In this document: positions 1 to 6,552 of the stretch, in pieces
How the letters are laid out: the number at the start of each line of letters is the position of its first letter
How positions within the stretch are numbered: position 1 is the first letter of the stretch
NCBI GenBank assembly: GCA_041483455.1
Contig: JBGPFS010000032.1
Span: 1 to 15,883, forward strand
DNA length: 15,883 nt
Reading direction: 5' to 3'
Source: JBGPFS01 sp041483455
GTDB lineage: Bacteria; Chloroflexota; Limnocylindria; Limnocylindrales; CSP1-4
Position numbers and translations under genes: made by a program
Notes under the pieces: generated by a model
What the model was told of the DNA's origin: nothing
The model's database searches: none
The model's input: the letters and a program-made list of their open reading frames with translations, nothing else

Positions 1-141
1 CGCCGCACCCTCTACCCCGCGCTCGAGGAGTTCCTGGGGGCCTGGACCGGTCGCGATCTCGCCGGACAACGCCCGATCCGATGCTCGACGCGATGGCCCG
101 ACGTTCGCGCGCTACGATGGCGCGAACGGGGCGTGGCGTAG
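1..141 (+). CDS. C-terminal fragment of an unidentified protein (5' end outside window)
   Basis: Frame 1 is open from the first base to a TAG at 139-141. Its first 25 or so codons end almost always in G or C, as real genes do in this genome, and read RRTLYPALEEFLGAWTGRDL near the start. The bias weakens in the last 20 codons, and the stop lies inside tRNA-Pro, so the frame overlaps the tRNA by 15 bases. I do not recognise the family from this short tail. It could be a real C-terminus running into the tRNA, or the true end could differ if there is a base error. The tRNA promoter would have to lie inside it. Confidence 0.35.
   Translation, partial: RRTLYPALEEFLGAWTGRDLAGQRPIRCSTRWPDVRALRWRERGVA
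113..118 (+). promoter_or_regulatory. Possible -10 element of tRNA-Pro(UGG)
   Basis: TACGAT sits 8 bases before the first tRNA nucleotide, about the right distance for transcription to start at or just before the tRNA. It matches the TAnnnT pattern found before other genes here. No convincing -35 hexamer is visible. Confidence 0.3.
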
Positions 142-205
142 TCTGGCTTAACGCACGGGCTTTGGGAGCCCGAGATCGTGGGTTCGAATCCCACCGCCCC
201 GACCA
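127..205 (+). tRNA. tRNA-Pro, anticodon UGG
   Basis: A full cloverleaf can be folded by eye. The acceptor stem CGGGGCG pairs with CGCCCCG, followed by discriminator A and an encoded CCA at 203-205. The anticodon stem CGGGC/GCCCG encloses the loop TTTGGGA, giving anticodon TGG. The T arm is GTGGG-TTCGAAT-CCCAC. The C1-G72 first pair is typical of bacterial proline tRNAs and supports the identity. A second proline tRNA with the same acceptor stem but a CGG anticodon lies at the other end of the window. Confidence 0.95.
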
Positions 206-310
206 GGCCTGGAGGCACGTACGGCGAGCTGCCCGGACCGCGGGCGACTTGCCGGTCGGCGAGCGGTCGGCCATCATGCGGCCATCCACGGATCGTCAGG
301 AGGAGCACCG

Positions 311-373
311 ATGGGCGACAAGACCCCGAAGCGACCCCCGAAGCCGAAGAAGCCGAAGGCGCCGAAAGTCTGA
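311..373 (+). CDS. Lys/Pro-rich micro-protein, 20 aa
   Basis: An ATG preceded at 5-6 bases by a strong Shine-Dalgarno sequence (CAGGAGGAG, about 298-306) opens a 20-codon frame ending in TGA. The product starts MGDKTPKRPP and continues as alternating Lys and Pro (KPKKPKAPKV); it is very basic, with no acidic residue after D3. A perfect hairpin follows within 5 bases of the stop. Very short lysine-rich proteins beginning MGDK(S/T)PK are, to my recollection, widespread but uncharacterised in high-GC bacteria; a nucleic-acid or ribosome-binding role would be a guess. The RBS, the start and the hairpin together argue for a real gene despite its size. Confidence 0.6.
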   Translation: MGDKTPKRPPKPKKPKAPKV

Positions 374-377
374 GGGG

Positions 378-394
378 GCCGGCCGAGGGCCGGT
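378..394 (+). terminator. Hairpin after the micro-gene, possible bidirectional terminator
   Basis: CCGGCC-GAG-GGCCGG is a perfect 6-bp GC stem with a 3-base loop, extendable by one G-T pair. It starts 5 bases after the micro-gene stop and lies about 30 bases beyond the convergent kinase stop at 425. No T-run follows, so intrinsic termination is uncertain. Confidence 0.4.
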
Positions 395-424
395 CGAGTC
401 GATGCCAGCCGGACGACCCCGAGG

Positions 425-1876
425 CTAACCGGACGACGCGGAGCCGAGCGGCAGGCGGACCTCGAATCGGGCGCCGCCCTCGGGCCGGTTCGCCGCGGCG
501 ATCGTCCCGCCGTGGCGCTCGACGATCCAGGCCGCGATCGCGAGCCCGAGGCCGGTCCCGCCCGCCGGCGCGTCGTCGGCGCGCCAGAACCGCTCGAAGA
601 GCCGTGGCATGTCCTCGGCGCGGATGCCCGGACCGGTGTCCTCGACCGTCAGCGACGCGTCCGCGCCTTCGGGCCGGATCCGGACCGCGACGGTCGTGCC
701 GCCGGGGCTGTGGCCGATCGCGTTGTCGACCAGGATCGTCACGAGCTGTCGAAGCCGGACCGGGTCGCCCTCGAGGAGGCACGGCAAGGGGTCCGCGATG
801 AGCGCGACCCCCTGCCCGGCGGCGAGTGGCGTCAACGCGCCGACCGCCTCCACCGCGATGTCGGCCAGGTCGAGCGGTGTCCGCTCGAGCTCGACGACGC
901 CAGAATCCGCCCGGGCGACCAGCAGGAGGTCGTCCACGAGCGCGGCGAGGTGGGTCACCTCCGCGTCGATGTCCTCGAGCGCCGCGCCGACCGCCTCGAC
1001 GGGCTGCGTCCGGTTCCGCTGGAGATCGGTGACGCTGGCCTGGATGACCGCGAGCGGCGTCCGGAGCTCGTGGCTGGCGTTCGCGGCGAACTCGCGCTGG
1101 CGACGCAGCGCCTCCTCCCGGCGGGCGATCGAGGCCCGGATCGGGACCAGCGCGCGCCCGGCATACAGGTAACCTGCGGCCACGGCCAGGAGGAGTGCCA
1201 CCAGCCCACCGACCCCCAGGACCGTCACGAGCGTCCCGAGGAGCTGCTGCTCCGACGCCCGCTCGCCGACGACCTCGACGACGTACGTCCCATCGGTCCG
1301 GGTCACCGCGAGCGAGTAGATCCGGACGGGGATCGAGGCGACCCGGGTCTCGCGGACGTCGTGGCCGACGGATCGGGCCGCCGCCACCCCGGTCGTGTCC
1401 GGGATCCCCTCGATCGTCCCGAGGTCGCCCTGGCCCAGCACCGTCCCGTCCGGCCCCACGACGAGGGCCAGCGTGCCGGTCGCCTCGCCGCCGAACGGGA
1501 TCCCGAGCGGCTGGCGATCGGGCAGGACCGGGGCGCGCGCGATGTACCGACCGATATCCTGGGCTCGTCGCTCGAGGAGGGCCGTCCCGCGCGTCGCGAG
1601 CGAGCCGGCCACCGCGCCGTACAGGACGACCCCGAGCACCGCGAGGATGAGCAGGGTCAGGCCGCCGCTCCAGGCGATGAGGCGCCAGCGGGTGCGCCGA
1701 AGCAGGGCCGCGTCGCTTCCCTCCCGCTTCGGAGTCGCCGGCGCGGCGACGTCTTCGGCCACCGTGGCCGCCAGCGCGGCCTCCGGGGCGGTCACGTCGG
1801 CCGCCACCGCGTCCGTCACGTCGGCCACCGCCGCCGCGGCCCGCGTCGTCGCCCCTCCGTTCGGTTCAGCCGGCAT
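425..1876 (-). CDS. Two-component sensor histidine kinase, 483 aa
   Basis: This is a membrane sensor kinase that should autophosphorylate on His and pass the phosphate to the response regulator encoded just upstream. Order of parts: a low-complexity Ala/Val/Asp-rich N-terminus (1-55), TM1 (about 67-90), an extracytoplasmic sensor region (91-210), TM2 (about 213-238), a short juxtamembrane linker, then a HisKA dimerisation domain with FAANASHELRTPL (phospho-acceptor His269). The HATPase domain has its N box at LVDNAIGHS (Asn385), G1 DTGPGI (413-418) and G2 GTGLGLAIA (440-448). All catalytic boxes look intact. Its ATG overlaps the end of the regulator gene by 11 bases, indicating translational coupling. 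The 50-residue cytoplasmic Ala-rich extension before TM1 is unusual; a later start is possible but no better one is visible. Confidence 0.93.
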   Translation of the reverse strand: MPAEPNGGATTRAAAAVADVTDAVAADVTAPEAALAATVAEDVAAPATPKREGSDAALLRRTRWRLIAWSGGLTLLILAVLGVVLYGAVAGSLATRGTALLERRAQDIGRYIARAPVLPDRQPLGIPFGGEATGTLALVVGPDGTVLGQGDLGTIEGIPDTTGVAAARSVGHDVRETRVASIPVRIYSLAVTRTDGTYVVEVVGERASEQQLLGTLVTVLGVGGLVALLLAVAAGYLYAGRALVPIRASIARREEALRRQREFAANASHELRTPLAVIQASVTDLQRNRTQPVEAVGAALEDIDAEVTHLAALVDDLLLVARADSGVVELERTPLDLADIAVEAVGALTPLAAGQGVALIADPLPCLLEGDPVRLRQLVTILVDNAIGHSPGGTTVAVRIRPEGADASLTVEDTGPGIRAEDMPRLFERFWRADDAPAGGTGLGLAIAAWIVERHGGTIAAANRPEGGARFEVRLPLGSASSG

Positions 1877-2534
1877 GGAGCCGGTACCCGATCCCGCGCA
1901 CGGTCTCGATCAGCGCGGCGCCGGCCGGCCCGAGCTTCTCGCGCAGGAGGTGGATGTACGCCTCGACCGTGTTCGGCGTCAGCGCCGCCCCGTACGGCCA
2001 GGCGTAGTCGAGGATCTGATCGCGGCTCAGGACCTGCCCGGGGCGTCGCAGGAGGCACTCGAGGATCGCGAACTCGCGCGGGCTGAGCTCCACTGGTCGA
2101 CCGTCCACGGTGACTCGACGCTCGAGCTCGTCGAGCGCGATCGGGCCGGCCGCGAGGTCGAGGCCCGTCCGTGGCGCTGGCCGGCGCCCGAGCGCCCGGA
2201 GCCGGGCGTTGAGCTCGTCGTAGGCGAACGGCTTCACGAGGTAGTCGTCGGCACCCGCATCCAGGCCCTCGACCCGGGCGGCCACCGCGTCGCGGGCGGT
2301 GAGCATGATGATCGGGACCTTCGACCCGCCCGCCCTGAGTCGTCGGGCAACGTCGTAGCCGGAGCCATCCGGCAACCCCACATCGAGAACGACGGCGTCC
2401 AGATCGGCGGCCTCCGCGATCGCCAGGCCGTCGGCCGCGGTCGACGCCGTCTCGACGACGTGGCGATCCTGGCTGAGCAACCGGTCGAGAAGGCGGCTCA
2501 GTCGGGCGTCATCCTCGATCACGAGCAGGTGCAT
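1866..2534 (-). CDS. OmpR/PhoB-family response regulator, 222 aa
   Basis: A receiver domain occupies residues 1-115. It has the acidic pair Asp8-Asp9, phospho-acceptor Asp51 (VVLDVGLPDGSG), Thr79 (IIMLTARD) and Lys101 (DDYLVKPF), all in canonical positions. A winged-helix DNA-binding domain follows (about 125-220), with LSPREFAILECLLRRPGQV, the recognition-helix region NTVEAYIHLLREKL and the wing ending IETVRGIGYRL. A Shine-Dalgarno sequence (GGAGG) lies 5 bases before the ATG. The gene overlaps the downstream kinase, so the two form a cognate pair. Regulators of this family bind direct repeats spaced by 11 bp, and such a repeat lies upstream of the neighbouring protease-like gene, making that gene a likely target. 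Confidence 0.95.
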   Translation of the reverse strand: MHLLVIEDDARLSRLLDRLLSQDRHVVETASTAADGLAIAEAADLDAVVLDVGLPDGSGYDVARRLRAGGSKVPIIMLTARDAVAARVEGLDAGADDYLVKPFAYDELNARLRALGRRPAPRTGLDLAAGPIALDELERRVTVDGRPVELSPREFAILECLLRRPGQVLSRDQILDYAWPYGAALTPNTVEAYIHLLREKLGPAGAALIETVRGIGYRLHAG

Positions 2535-2603
2535 GCGTCCCTCCGCGGCGAGCGTACCCGCCGGGCTCGTCGCAGGCTGGGCCGAAGGTGCTGGAGATGC
2601 CGG

Positions 2604-2619
2604 ACCGGCCGTTGCCGGT
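2604..2619 (-). terminator. Hairpin between the protease-like gene and the response regulator
   Basis: On the minus strand ACCGGC-AACG-GCCGGT is a perfect 6-bp stem with a 4-base loop, about 70 bases past the protease-like gene stop. A second 5-bp GC stem (CGGCC/GGCCG, 2637-2650) lies between. No T-run follows either one, so they may terminate, attenuate or only stabilise the transcript. The 154-base gap (2535-2688) holds nothing else I recognise apart from the regulator RBS and a weak TACGCT -10-like hexamer (minus strand, 2551-2556). Confidence 0.3.
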
Positions 2620-2688
2620 GACCCCGACGCCGGGCGCGGCCCGGGGGCCGGTCCAGCCCGCGCCTGGCCTCGCCCGTCGCCCCGCCGC

Positions 2689-3747
2689 TCATCGGCTCAC
2701 GCTCGCAAGCAAGGTCTGGGCGTCGACGATCGGGACCGCGAACCCGACGCCCTGGGCACCGCTCGCCTCGAGCGTGATGATCCCCACCAGGCGGCCGCCG
2801 ACGTCGAGGAGCGGGCCGCCGCTGCTCCCGGTGTTGATCGCGGCATCGGTCTGGATCAGGCCGCTGAGCTTGATCGGCGCACCGGTCGTGGGATCGCGGA
2901 CATCGAGCTCTCGATCGAGGGCGGAGACGATGCCCAGCGTCACGGTGTCGGTGAACGTCTCGAGCGGGCTGCCGATGGCCACGACCGCCTGGCCGACCTT
3001 GAGCGCTGGCGCGGCGGCGAGGTCGGCGGCAGTGAGCCCGGTCGCGTCCGCCCGCAGGACGGCGAGTCCGTGCTGCGAGTCGGTCTTGACCAGTGTCGCG
3101 GCGACTTCGCGACCGCCGTCGAGCGTGACCGTGAAGGTCGTCGCGCCGGCGACCACCCGGTCGGTGGTGAGGATGAGCCCGTCGGCGCTCACCACGACCC
3201 CCGAGCCGCCGCCGGTCTGGCCACGGGCGCTGAAGGGATCCGCTCCTCCGCCCGAGCCGACGATCGTCACGACCCACGGCTTGGCGTTCGCGGCGACCCG
3301 GACGATGGCGTCGGAGGCAGCGAAGTCCGTGTAGATCGCCGCCCCCGGGGAGGTACTGGCCGTGCCACCGGTGGCGGTCGCGGCAGGGGTGGCCGCGGTC
3401 TGCGTGCCGGCGCCGCCGACCTCGAGCCGGAGGACGCCATACGTCCCGGCCACCGAGAGGATCGCGGCCAGCGCGGCGGTCGCGACGGCGGCTCCGAGCC
3501 CCATCCGGCGTCCGCTCGGCGGTGCAGCGGGTGGGTCGAGCGTCGCGGGGCGACTCGGCAGCGCGGTCCAGGCCGGCATCGGCGGCGTCGCCCCGGGCGT
3601 GGTCGGCTCGACCGCGCTGGGCGCCGGCGGCTCCATGCCGCTCGGTCCGGCCGCGGTCGGCTCCGGCCCGGGTGTCGACGCCCCACTGGCCGCTGGCTCG
3701 AGCGCGCTCGGATCGATCGGGGTGGGGTCGGTCTCTGATGGATCCAT
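2689..3747 (-). CDS. Membrane-anchored HtrA/trypsin-like protein, probable pseudoprotease, 352 aa
   Basis: A Pro/Ala/Thr-rich cytoplasmic segment (1-80) precedes one TM helix (about 83-105), a short Thr/Ala linker and a chymotrypsin-fold domain (about 140-345). There is no PDZ domain, so it is shorter than classical HtrA/DegP. The fold is recognisable from GSGVVVSADGLILT, VGQAVVAIGSPL and IQTDAAINTGSSGGPLLD. The catalytic Ser is present (Ser309 in GSSGG). The His of the usual TNAHVV motif is Arg197 (TTDRVV), and the Asp of the usual TDLAV motif is Gly227 (QHGLAV). It therefore probably does not cleave peptides and may act as a binder or sensor outside the membrane. I chose the second of two adjacent ATGs because GAGG lies 5 bases before it; the first would add one Met. 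It shares the strand with the two-component genes. Confidence 0.85.
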   Translation of the reverse strand: MDPSETDPTPIDPSALEPAASGASTPGPEPTAAGPSGMEPPAPSAVEPTTPGATPPMPAWTALPSRPATLDPPAAPPSGRRMGLGAAVATAALAAILSVAGTYGVLRLEVGGAGTQTAATPAATATGGTASTSPGAAIYTDFAASDAIVRVAANAKPWVVTIVGSGGGADPFSARGQTGGGSGVVVSADGLILTTDRVVAGATTFTVTLDGGREVAATLVKTDSQHGLAVLRADATGLTAADLAAAPALKVGQAVVAIGSPLETFTDTVTLGIVSALDRELDVRDPTTGAPIKLSGLIQTDAAINTGSSGGPLLDVGGRLVGIITLEASGAQGVGFAVPIVDAQTLLASVSR

Positions 3748-3796
3748 CATGGCCTCGGCGAGTCGTGGTCGAACCGCGCCATCATCGGCGCGCAGC

Positions 3797-3812
3797 CTGA
3801 AAGAAGTCTGAA
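3797..3812 (-). promoter_or_regulatory. Direct repeat CTGAA-N6-CTGAA, candidate response-regulator operator
   Basis: Two CTGAA units (TTCAG on the minus strand) start exactly 11 bp apart, about 50 bases upstream of the protease-like gene. One helical turn is the spacing used by OmpR/PhoB-family regulators, and such a regulator is encoded two genes away. It is placed where a -35 or activator site could lie. Only one copy was found; none was seen before the regulator gene itself. Confidence 0.45.
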
Positions 3813-3920
3813 GGGCCCGCGAAGCCCGGACCGGCCCGTCGCCCCATCGTGCCAGGCGCTCTCGAACGGCACCGCGACCCGGTACCTTCGGTCGATGGCA
3901 GACCATCCCGGTGGTGGTGA

Positions 3921-3926
3921 TAGCAT
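3921..3926 (+). promoter_or_regulatory. Extended -10 promoter of the lipoprotein gene, leaderless type
   Basis: TGATAGCAT fits an extended -10 (TGnTAnnnT). The hexamer ends exactly 7 bases before the ATG at 3934, so transcription would begin at or next to the start codon. No -35 hexamer is evident. Confidence 0.5.
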
Positions 3927-3933
3927 CGCCGCC

Positions 3934-4584
3934 ATGTCTGGACGGGGGTCTCGCACGGGGGCGCGCCGCGGGGGTCCGATCGGCCCGACGCCGATCGGCG
4001 CTGTCGTGCTCGGCCTCGCCATGCTCGTTGGCGCGTGCGGCGGTTCGACCCCGACGCCCACGCCCCAGCCGACCGTCGTGCCGACGCCCACGCCGGACCC
4101 GCACCTGACCGAACCAGTGTCGGCCGGTCGGATCCAGCAGGCGCTCCAGAAGGCCGGGTTCGCGATCACCGCGAACAGTGCCGATGCGGGGGTCCAGGGC
4201 GCCGAGCCACGGACCACGTTGAACCTGACCTACGAGTCGTGGCCGCTCCTGATCGTCGAGTACTCGAGCACGGCAGCTCTCCAGACGTCGACCGGCTTCG
4301 ATCCGAAGCGCAAGCTCGTCCTGGGCGAACCGCCGTTCGAGTTCGCAGCGCTCAACCTCCTCATCCAGTACGGTCCGCACACGAGCAACGGCGCACCGAC
4401 CGCCCCGGAGCCACGCTTCGTCGACGCTGCGCGACGGCTGGTCGCAGTCCTCGATCCGCTCATCGGCCCGCTTCGCGAGCGAGCCGTGGCGCCGGTCCCG
4501 CTCCCGACGGCGATCCCGACCGCCGGCGCGAGCGCATCGAGCGCCGCGGGCACACCGAGTGGAGCCGCCAGCCCGACCCCCTGA
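3934..4584 (+). CDS. Secreted lipoprotein of unknown function, 216 aa
   Basis: The N-terminus is basic (RGSRTGARRGG), then hydrophobic (IGAVVLGLAMLVGA), then reaches a lipobox with Cys35 (LVGAC-GG), so the protein should be exported and lipid-anchored. A Thr/Pro-rich linker (STPTPTPQPTVVPTPTP, about 38-55) follows, then a mostly polar domain of about 140 residues and a second Ala/Ser/Thr-rich tail. I do not recognise the central domain. An in-frame ATG at 3895 would add 13 residues ahead of the signal peptide. I prefer 3934 because it leaves an ordinary lipoprotein signal and has a promoter placed for a leaderless message. The gene is divergent from the protease-like gene, with about 185 bases between them. 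Confidence 0.8.
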   Translation: MSGRGSRTGARRGGPIGPTPIGAVVLGLAMLVGACGGSTPTPTPQPTVVPTPTPDPHLTEPVSAGRIQQALQKAGFAITANSADAGVQGAEPRTTLNLTYESWPLLIVEYSSTAALQTSTGFDPKRKLVLGEPPFEFAALNLLIQYGPHTSNGAPTAPEPRFVDAARRLVAVLDPLIGPLRERAVAPVPLPTAIPTAGASASSAAGTPSGAASPTP

Positions 4585-4649
4585 CCAGGCCAGCCGCGTC
4601 AGCCAGCGGAGCCCACCGAAGGCGAACCCGGCATTCCGGCGCAGCGGCG

Positions 4650-4681
4650 CACCGCGAACCGCCGCCGGGCGTTGCGCGGTG
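4650..4681 (+). terminator. Hairpin downstream of the lipoprotein gene
   Basis: CACCGCG (4650-4656) pairs perfectly with CGCGGTG (4675-4681), and an inner AAC/GTT pairing extends the stem past a single bulged G. It lies 65 bases after the lipoprotein stop and before the next promoter. No T-run follows. Confidence 0.35.
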
Positions 4682-4716
4682 AGAAGCTCCACCTTCGTCC
4701 CCGCCCGCCGGTCTGC

Positions 4717-4722
4717 TAGGCT
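4717..4722 (+). promoter_or_regulatory. Extended -10 promoter of the Lrp-led operon
   Basis: TGCTAGGCT fits an extended -10. A weak TTCGTC hexamer lies 17 bases upstream (4694-4699). Transcription would start near 4729, giving a leader of about 70 bases before the ATG at 4802. Confidence 0.4.
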
Positions 4723-4801
4723 CGTGGCCGGAGTCGATCGCCGTGGCGGCCTGGGGTCCGGATCCGCCCGGCCGGGGAGTGCTACGAGGGAGACGGATCG
4801 G

Positions 4802-5293
4802 ATGGCCGGCGTTCGGAACCGGACGCGCGAGGGTCGGGCTGGCGAGGAGGTCTCGGCCCTCGACAAGCGCATCATCGAGCACCTCCAGCAGGACGGGCGT
4901 CGTCCGTTCACCCAGATCGCCGCCGATCTCGGGGTCTCCGAAGCGGCGGTCCGGGCACGGACGAACCGGTTGGTCGCGCGCGGGATCATCCAGATCGTCG
5001 GGGTGACCGACCCGCTCAAGCTCGGTTTCCAGCAGATGGCGATGGTCGGGATCCGCTGTGAGCGGGACCGGCTCATCGAGGTTGCGGAGACGGTCGGCTC
5101 GTTCCCGGAGGTCGACTACGTCGTCATCACGGCCGGCACCTACGACGTCCTGATCGAGGTGGTCTGCGAAGACAATGCCGCGCTTCTCGACTTCCTGGCC
5201 GAGCGACTCCGGGCGATCGAGGGCGTGCGCGACACCGAGACGTTCGTCTACCTGCGGATGGTCAAGCAGACCTATCAATGGGGGACTCGCTGA
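4802..5293 (+). CDS. Lrp/AsnC-family transcriptional regulator, 163 aa
   Basis: The N-terminal part (about 17-70) is an AsnC-type helix-turn-helix: LDKRIIEHLQQDGRRPFTQIAADLGVSEAAVRARTNRL, split here only by its loop. The C-terminal part (about 75-155) is the RAM/AsnC effector-binding fold, with VGSFPEVDYVVITAGTYDVLIEVVCED as its core. Length is normal for the family. Such proteins are octameric DNA binders that usually sense amino acids. A purine-rich stretch (GAGGGAGA) upstream of the ATG can serve as RBS. The gene overlaps the diguanylate cyclase gene by 16 bases, and the nearby Cys/Met-metabolism enzyme makes a sulfur amino acid a reasonable effector guess. Confidence 0.92.
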   Translation: MAGVRNRTREGRAGEEVSALDKRIIEHLQQDGRRPFTQIAADLGVSEAAVRARTNRLVARGIIQIVGVTDPLKLGFQQMAMVGIRCERDRLIEVAETVGSFPEVDYVVITAGTYDVLIEVVCEDNAALLDFLAERLRAIEGVRDTETFVYLRMVKQTYQWGTR

Positions 5294-6552
5294 CGTCTAT
5301 GTCCGCCACGGGCACGGCCATCCTCCTGGGGCTCGCGATCGTCGCCAACCTGGCGATGATGGCGACCGTCGTGCTGGTCCCGCTTCCGGCCGCGCGTCGC
5401 GCCCGAGCCGCTCGGATCGCGCGGCTCCAGGCGCCGCAGCGGGCGGTCTCGCCGCTGGCGGTCGCACCGGCCGTCGTACCGGGCCTGGCCATCGCCCGTG
5501 CCCAGGCGGGTCGGGGAGAGGTGCCGGTCGCCGCCTACGACCGGGTCGTCCGGGTCGTCGCCTGGCTGTTCATCCTCTCGGCGGCCACGGTCGTCGCCGC
5601 GAGCGACCTCTGGCGCGCGGACGTCGATGCGATCCTCGTCCTGCTCGCGGTGGCCGGCCTCCTCCTGCTGGTCGTCCACGAGGCGCTGCCGCCCGGGCTC
5701 CTCGGCTCGCTTCGCTACGTGGTCGAGGGCTCGGTCGGGATCAGTCTGGTCACGATCCTGATCCTGCTCACCCACGGTGCGGCCAGCCCGTTCTTCTACG
5801 CCTACCCGCTCATCGTCGTGGGTGCGGCCCTGGTCATGGGCTCGCGCGTGACCGTGGTGCTCTCCGCGGCCGCGACCGTCGGCTATGGGGCCGCGGTCGT
5901 CGCCCAGCCGGACTTCCTGCCCGTCCGGCCGGAGGTGCTCGTCACCGCCGGGCTGAACCTGGCCGCGCTGCAGCTCCTCGTCTACGTCGGAATGGTCGTG
6001 GCCCGCGAGCAGCGTCGGGCCCGCGACGCGGCGATCGCCCTCTCCAACGTGGATCCGCTGACCGGGCTCTACAACCGCGACTTCCTGTTCGCCGCGATCG
6101 ATCGGGAGATCCAGCGGAGCGCCCGGTCACGGCGCGGGTTCGGCCTCCTGATGATGGATGTCGACGGATTGAAACCGGTCAACGACCGGCACGGCCACTA
6201 CTACGGGGATCAGCTCCTGCGAGCCGTCGGGGCGGAGATCCGGGCCGGTGTCCGGCGGATCGACACGGCCGCCCGCTACGGGGGCGACGAGTTCGTGGTG
6301 ATCCTGCCCGAGACCGATCCGACCGGCGCCCTCACCCTGGCGGCGAAGATCCGCCAGGGCGTGGCCGGGCTCCTCCTCGAGTCGCCCGGCGGGAGGATCA
6401 CGACGTCGCTCTCGATCGGGGTGGTCACCTATCCGCGCGACGGGTGGAGTGCCGACGAGCTGATGATCCGCGCCGACCAGGCGATGTACGGCTCGAAGCG
6501 GCTCGGCAAGAATCGAGTGGAGGGCCCGCCCGCTGTAGCATCCGTCCCGTGA
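5278..6552 (+). CDS. Membrane diguanylate cyclase (GGDEF), 424 aa
   Basis: It makes cyclic di-GMP from two GTP. The N-terminal half is membrane-embedded, with hydrophobic segments at about 13-36, 90-110, 117-135, 150-167, 172-188, 190-208 and 219-241, forming a sensor of unrecognised type. A GGDEF domain (about 255-415) follows, opening with DPLTGLYNRDFL and containing the intact active-site motif GGDEF (335-339) in ARYGGDEFVVILPETD. An inhibitory-site RxxD (RRID, 326-329) lies exactly five residues ahead, so product feedback is expected. The first ATG lies inside the Lrp gene; Met8 (5299) is an alternative start. The stop overlaps the GTG start of the next gene (GTGA). Confidence 0.93.
   Translation: MGDSLTSMSATGTAILLGLAIVANLAMMATVVLVPLPAARRARAARIARLQAPQRAVSPLAVAPAVVPGLAIARAQAGRGEVPVAAYDRVVRVVAWLFILSAATVVAASDLWRADVDAILVLLAVAGLLLLVVHEALPPGLLGSLRYVVEGSVGISLVTILILLTHGAASPFFYAYPLIVVGAALVMGSRVTVVLSAAATVGYGAAVVAQPDFLPVRPEVLVTAGLNLAALQLLVYVGMVVAREQRRARDAAIALSNVDPLTGLYNRDFLFAAIDREIQRSARSRRGFGLLMMDVDGLKPVNDRHGHYYGDQLLRAVGAEIRAGVRRIDTAARYGGDEFVVILPETDPTGALTLAAKIRQGVAGLLLESPGGRITTSLSIGVVTYPRDGWSADELMIRADQAMYGSKRLGKNRVEGPPAVASVP
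6536..6541 (+). promoter_or_regulatory. -10 element before the PLP enzyme gene, leaderless type
   Basis: TAGCAT ends exactly 7 bases before the GTG at 6549, the same hexamer and spacing as at the lipoprotein gene. It lies inside the last codons of the diguanylate cyclase gene, so it would be an internal promoter in the operon. Confidence 0.4.

Noticed and set aside
585..600. AGAACCGC similar to the repeated AGAACYGCCAT core
   Set aside because: It is the antisense of the kinase codons for FERFW, lacks the CAT end, and is isolated from the array.
3751..5076. Minus-strand extension of the protease-like frame far upstream of its start
   Set aside because: The extension crosses the lipoprotein and Lrp genes in antisense and reads as Arg-rich low complexity, typical of a shadow frame in GC-rich DNA.
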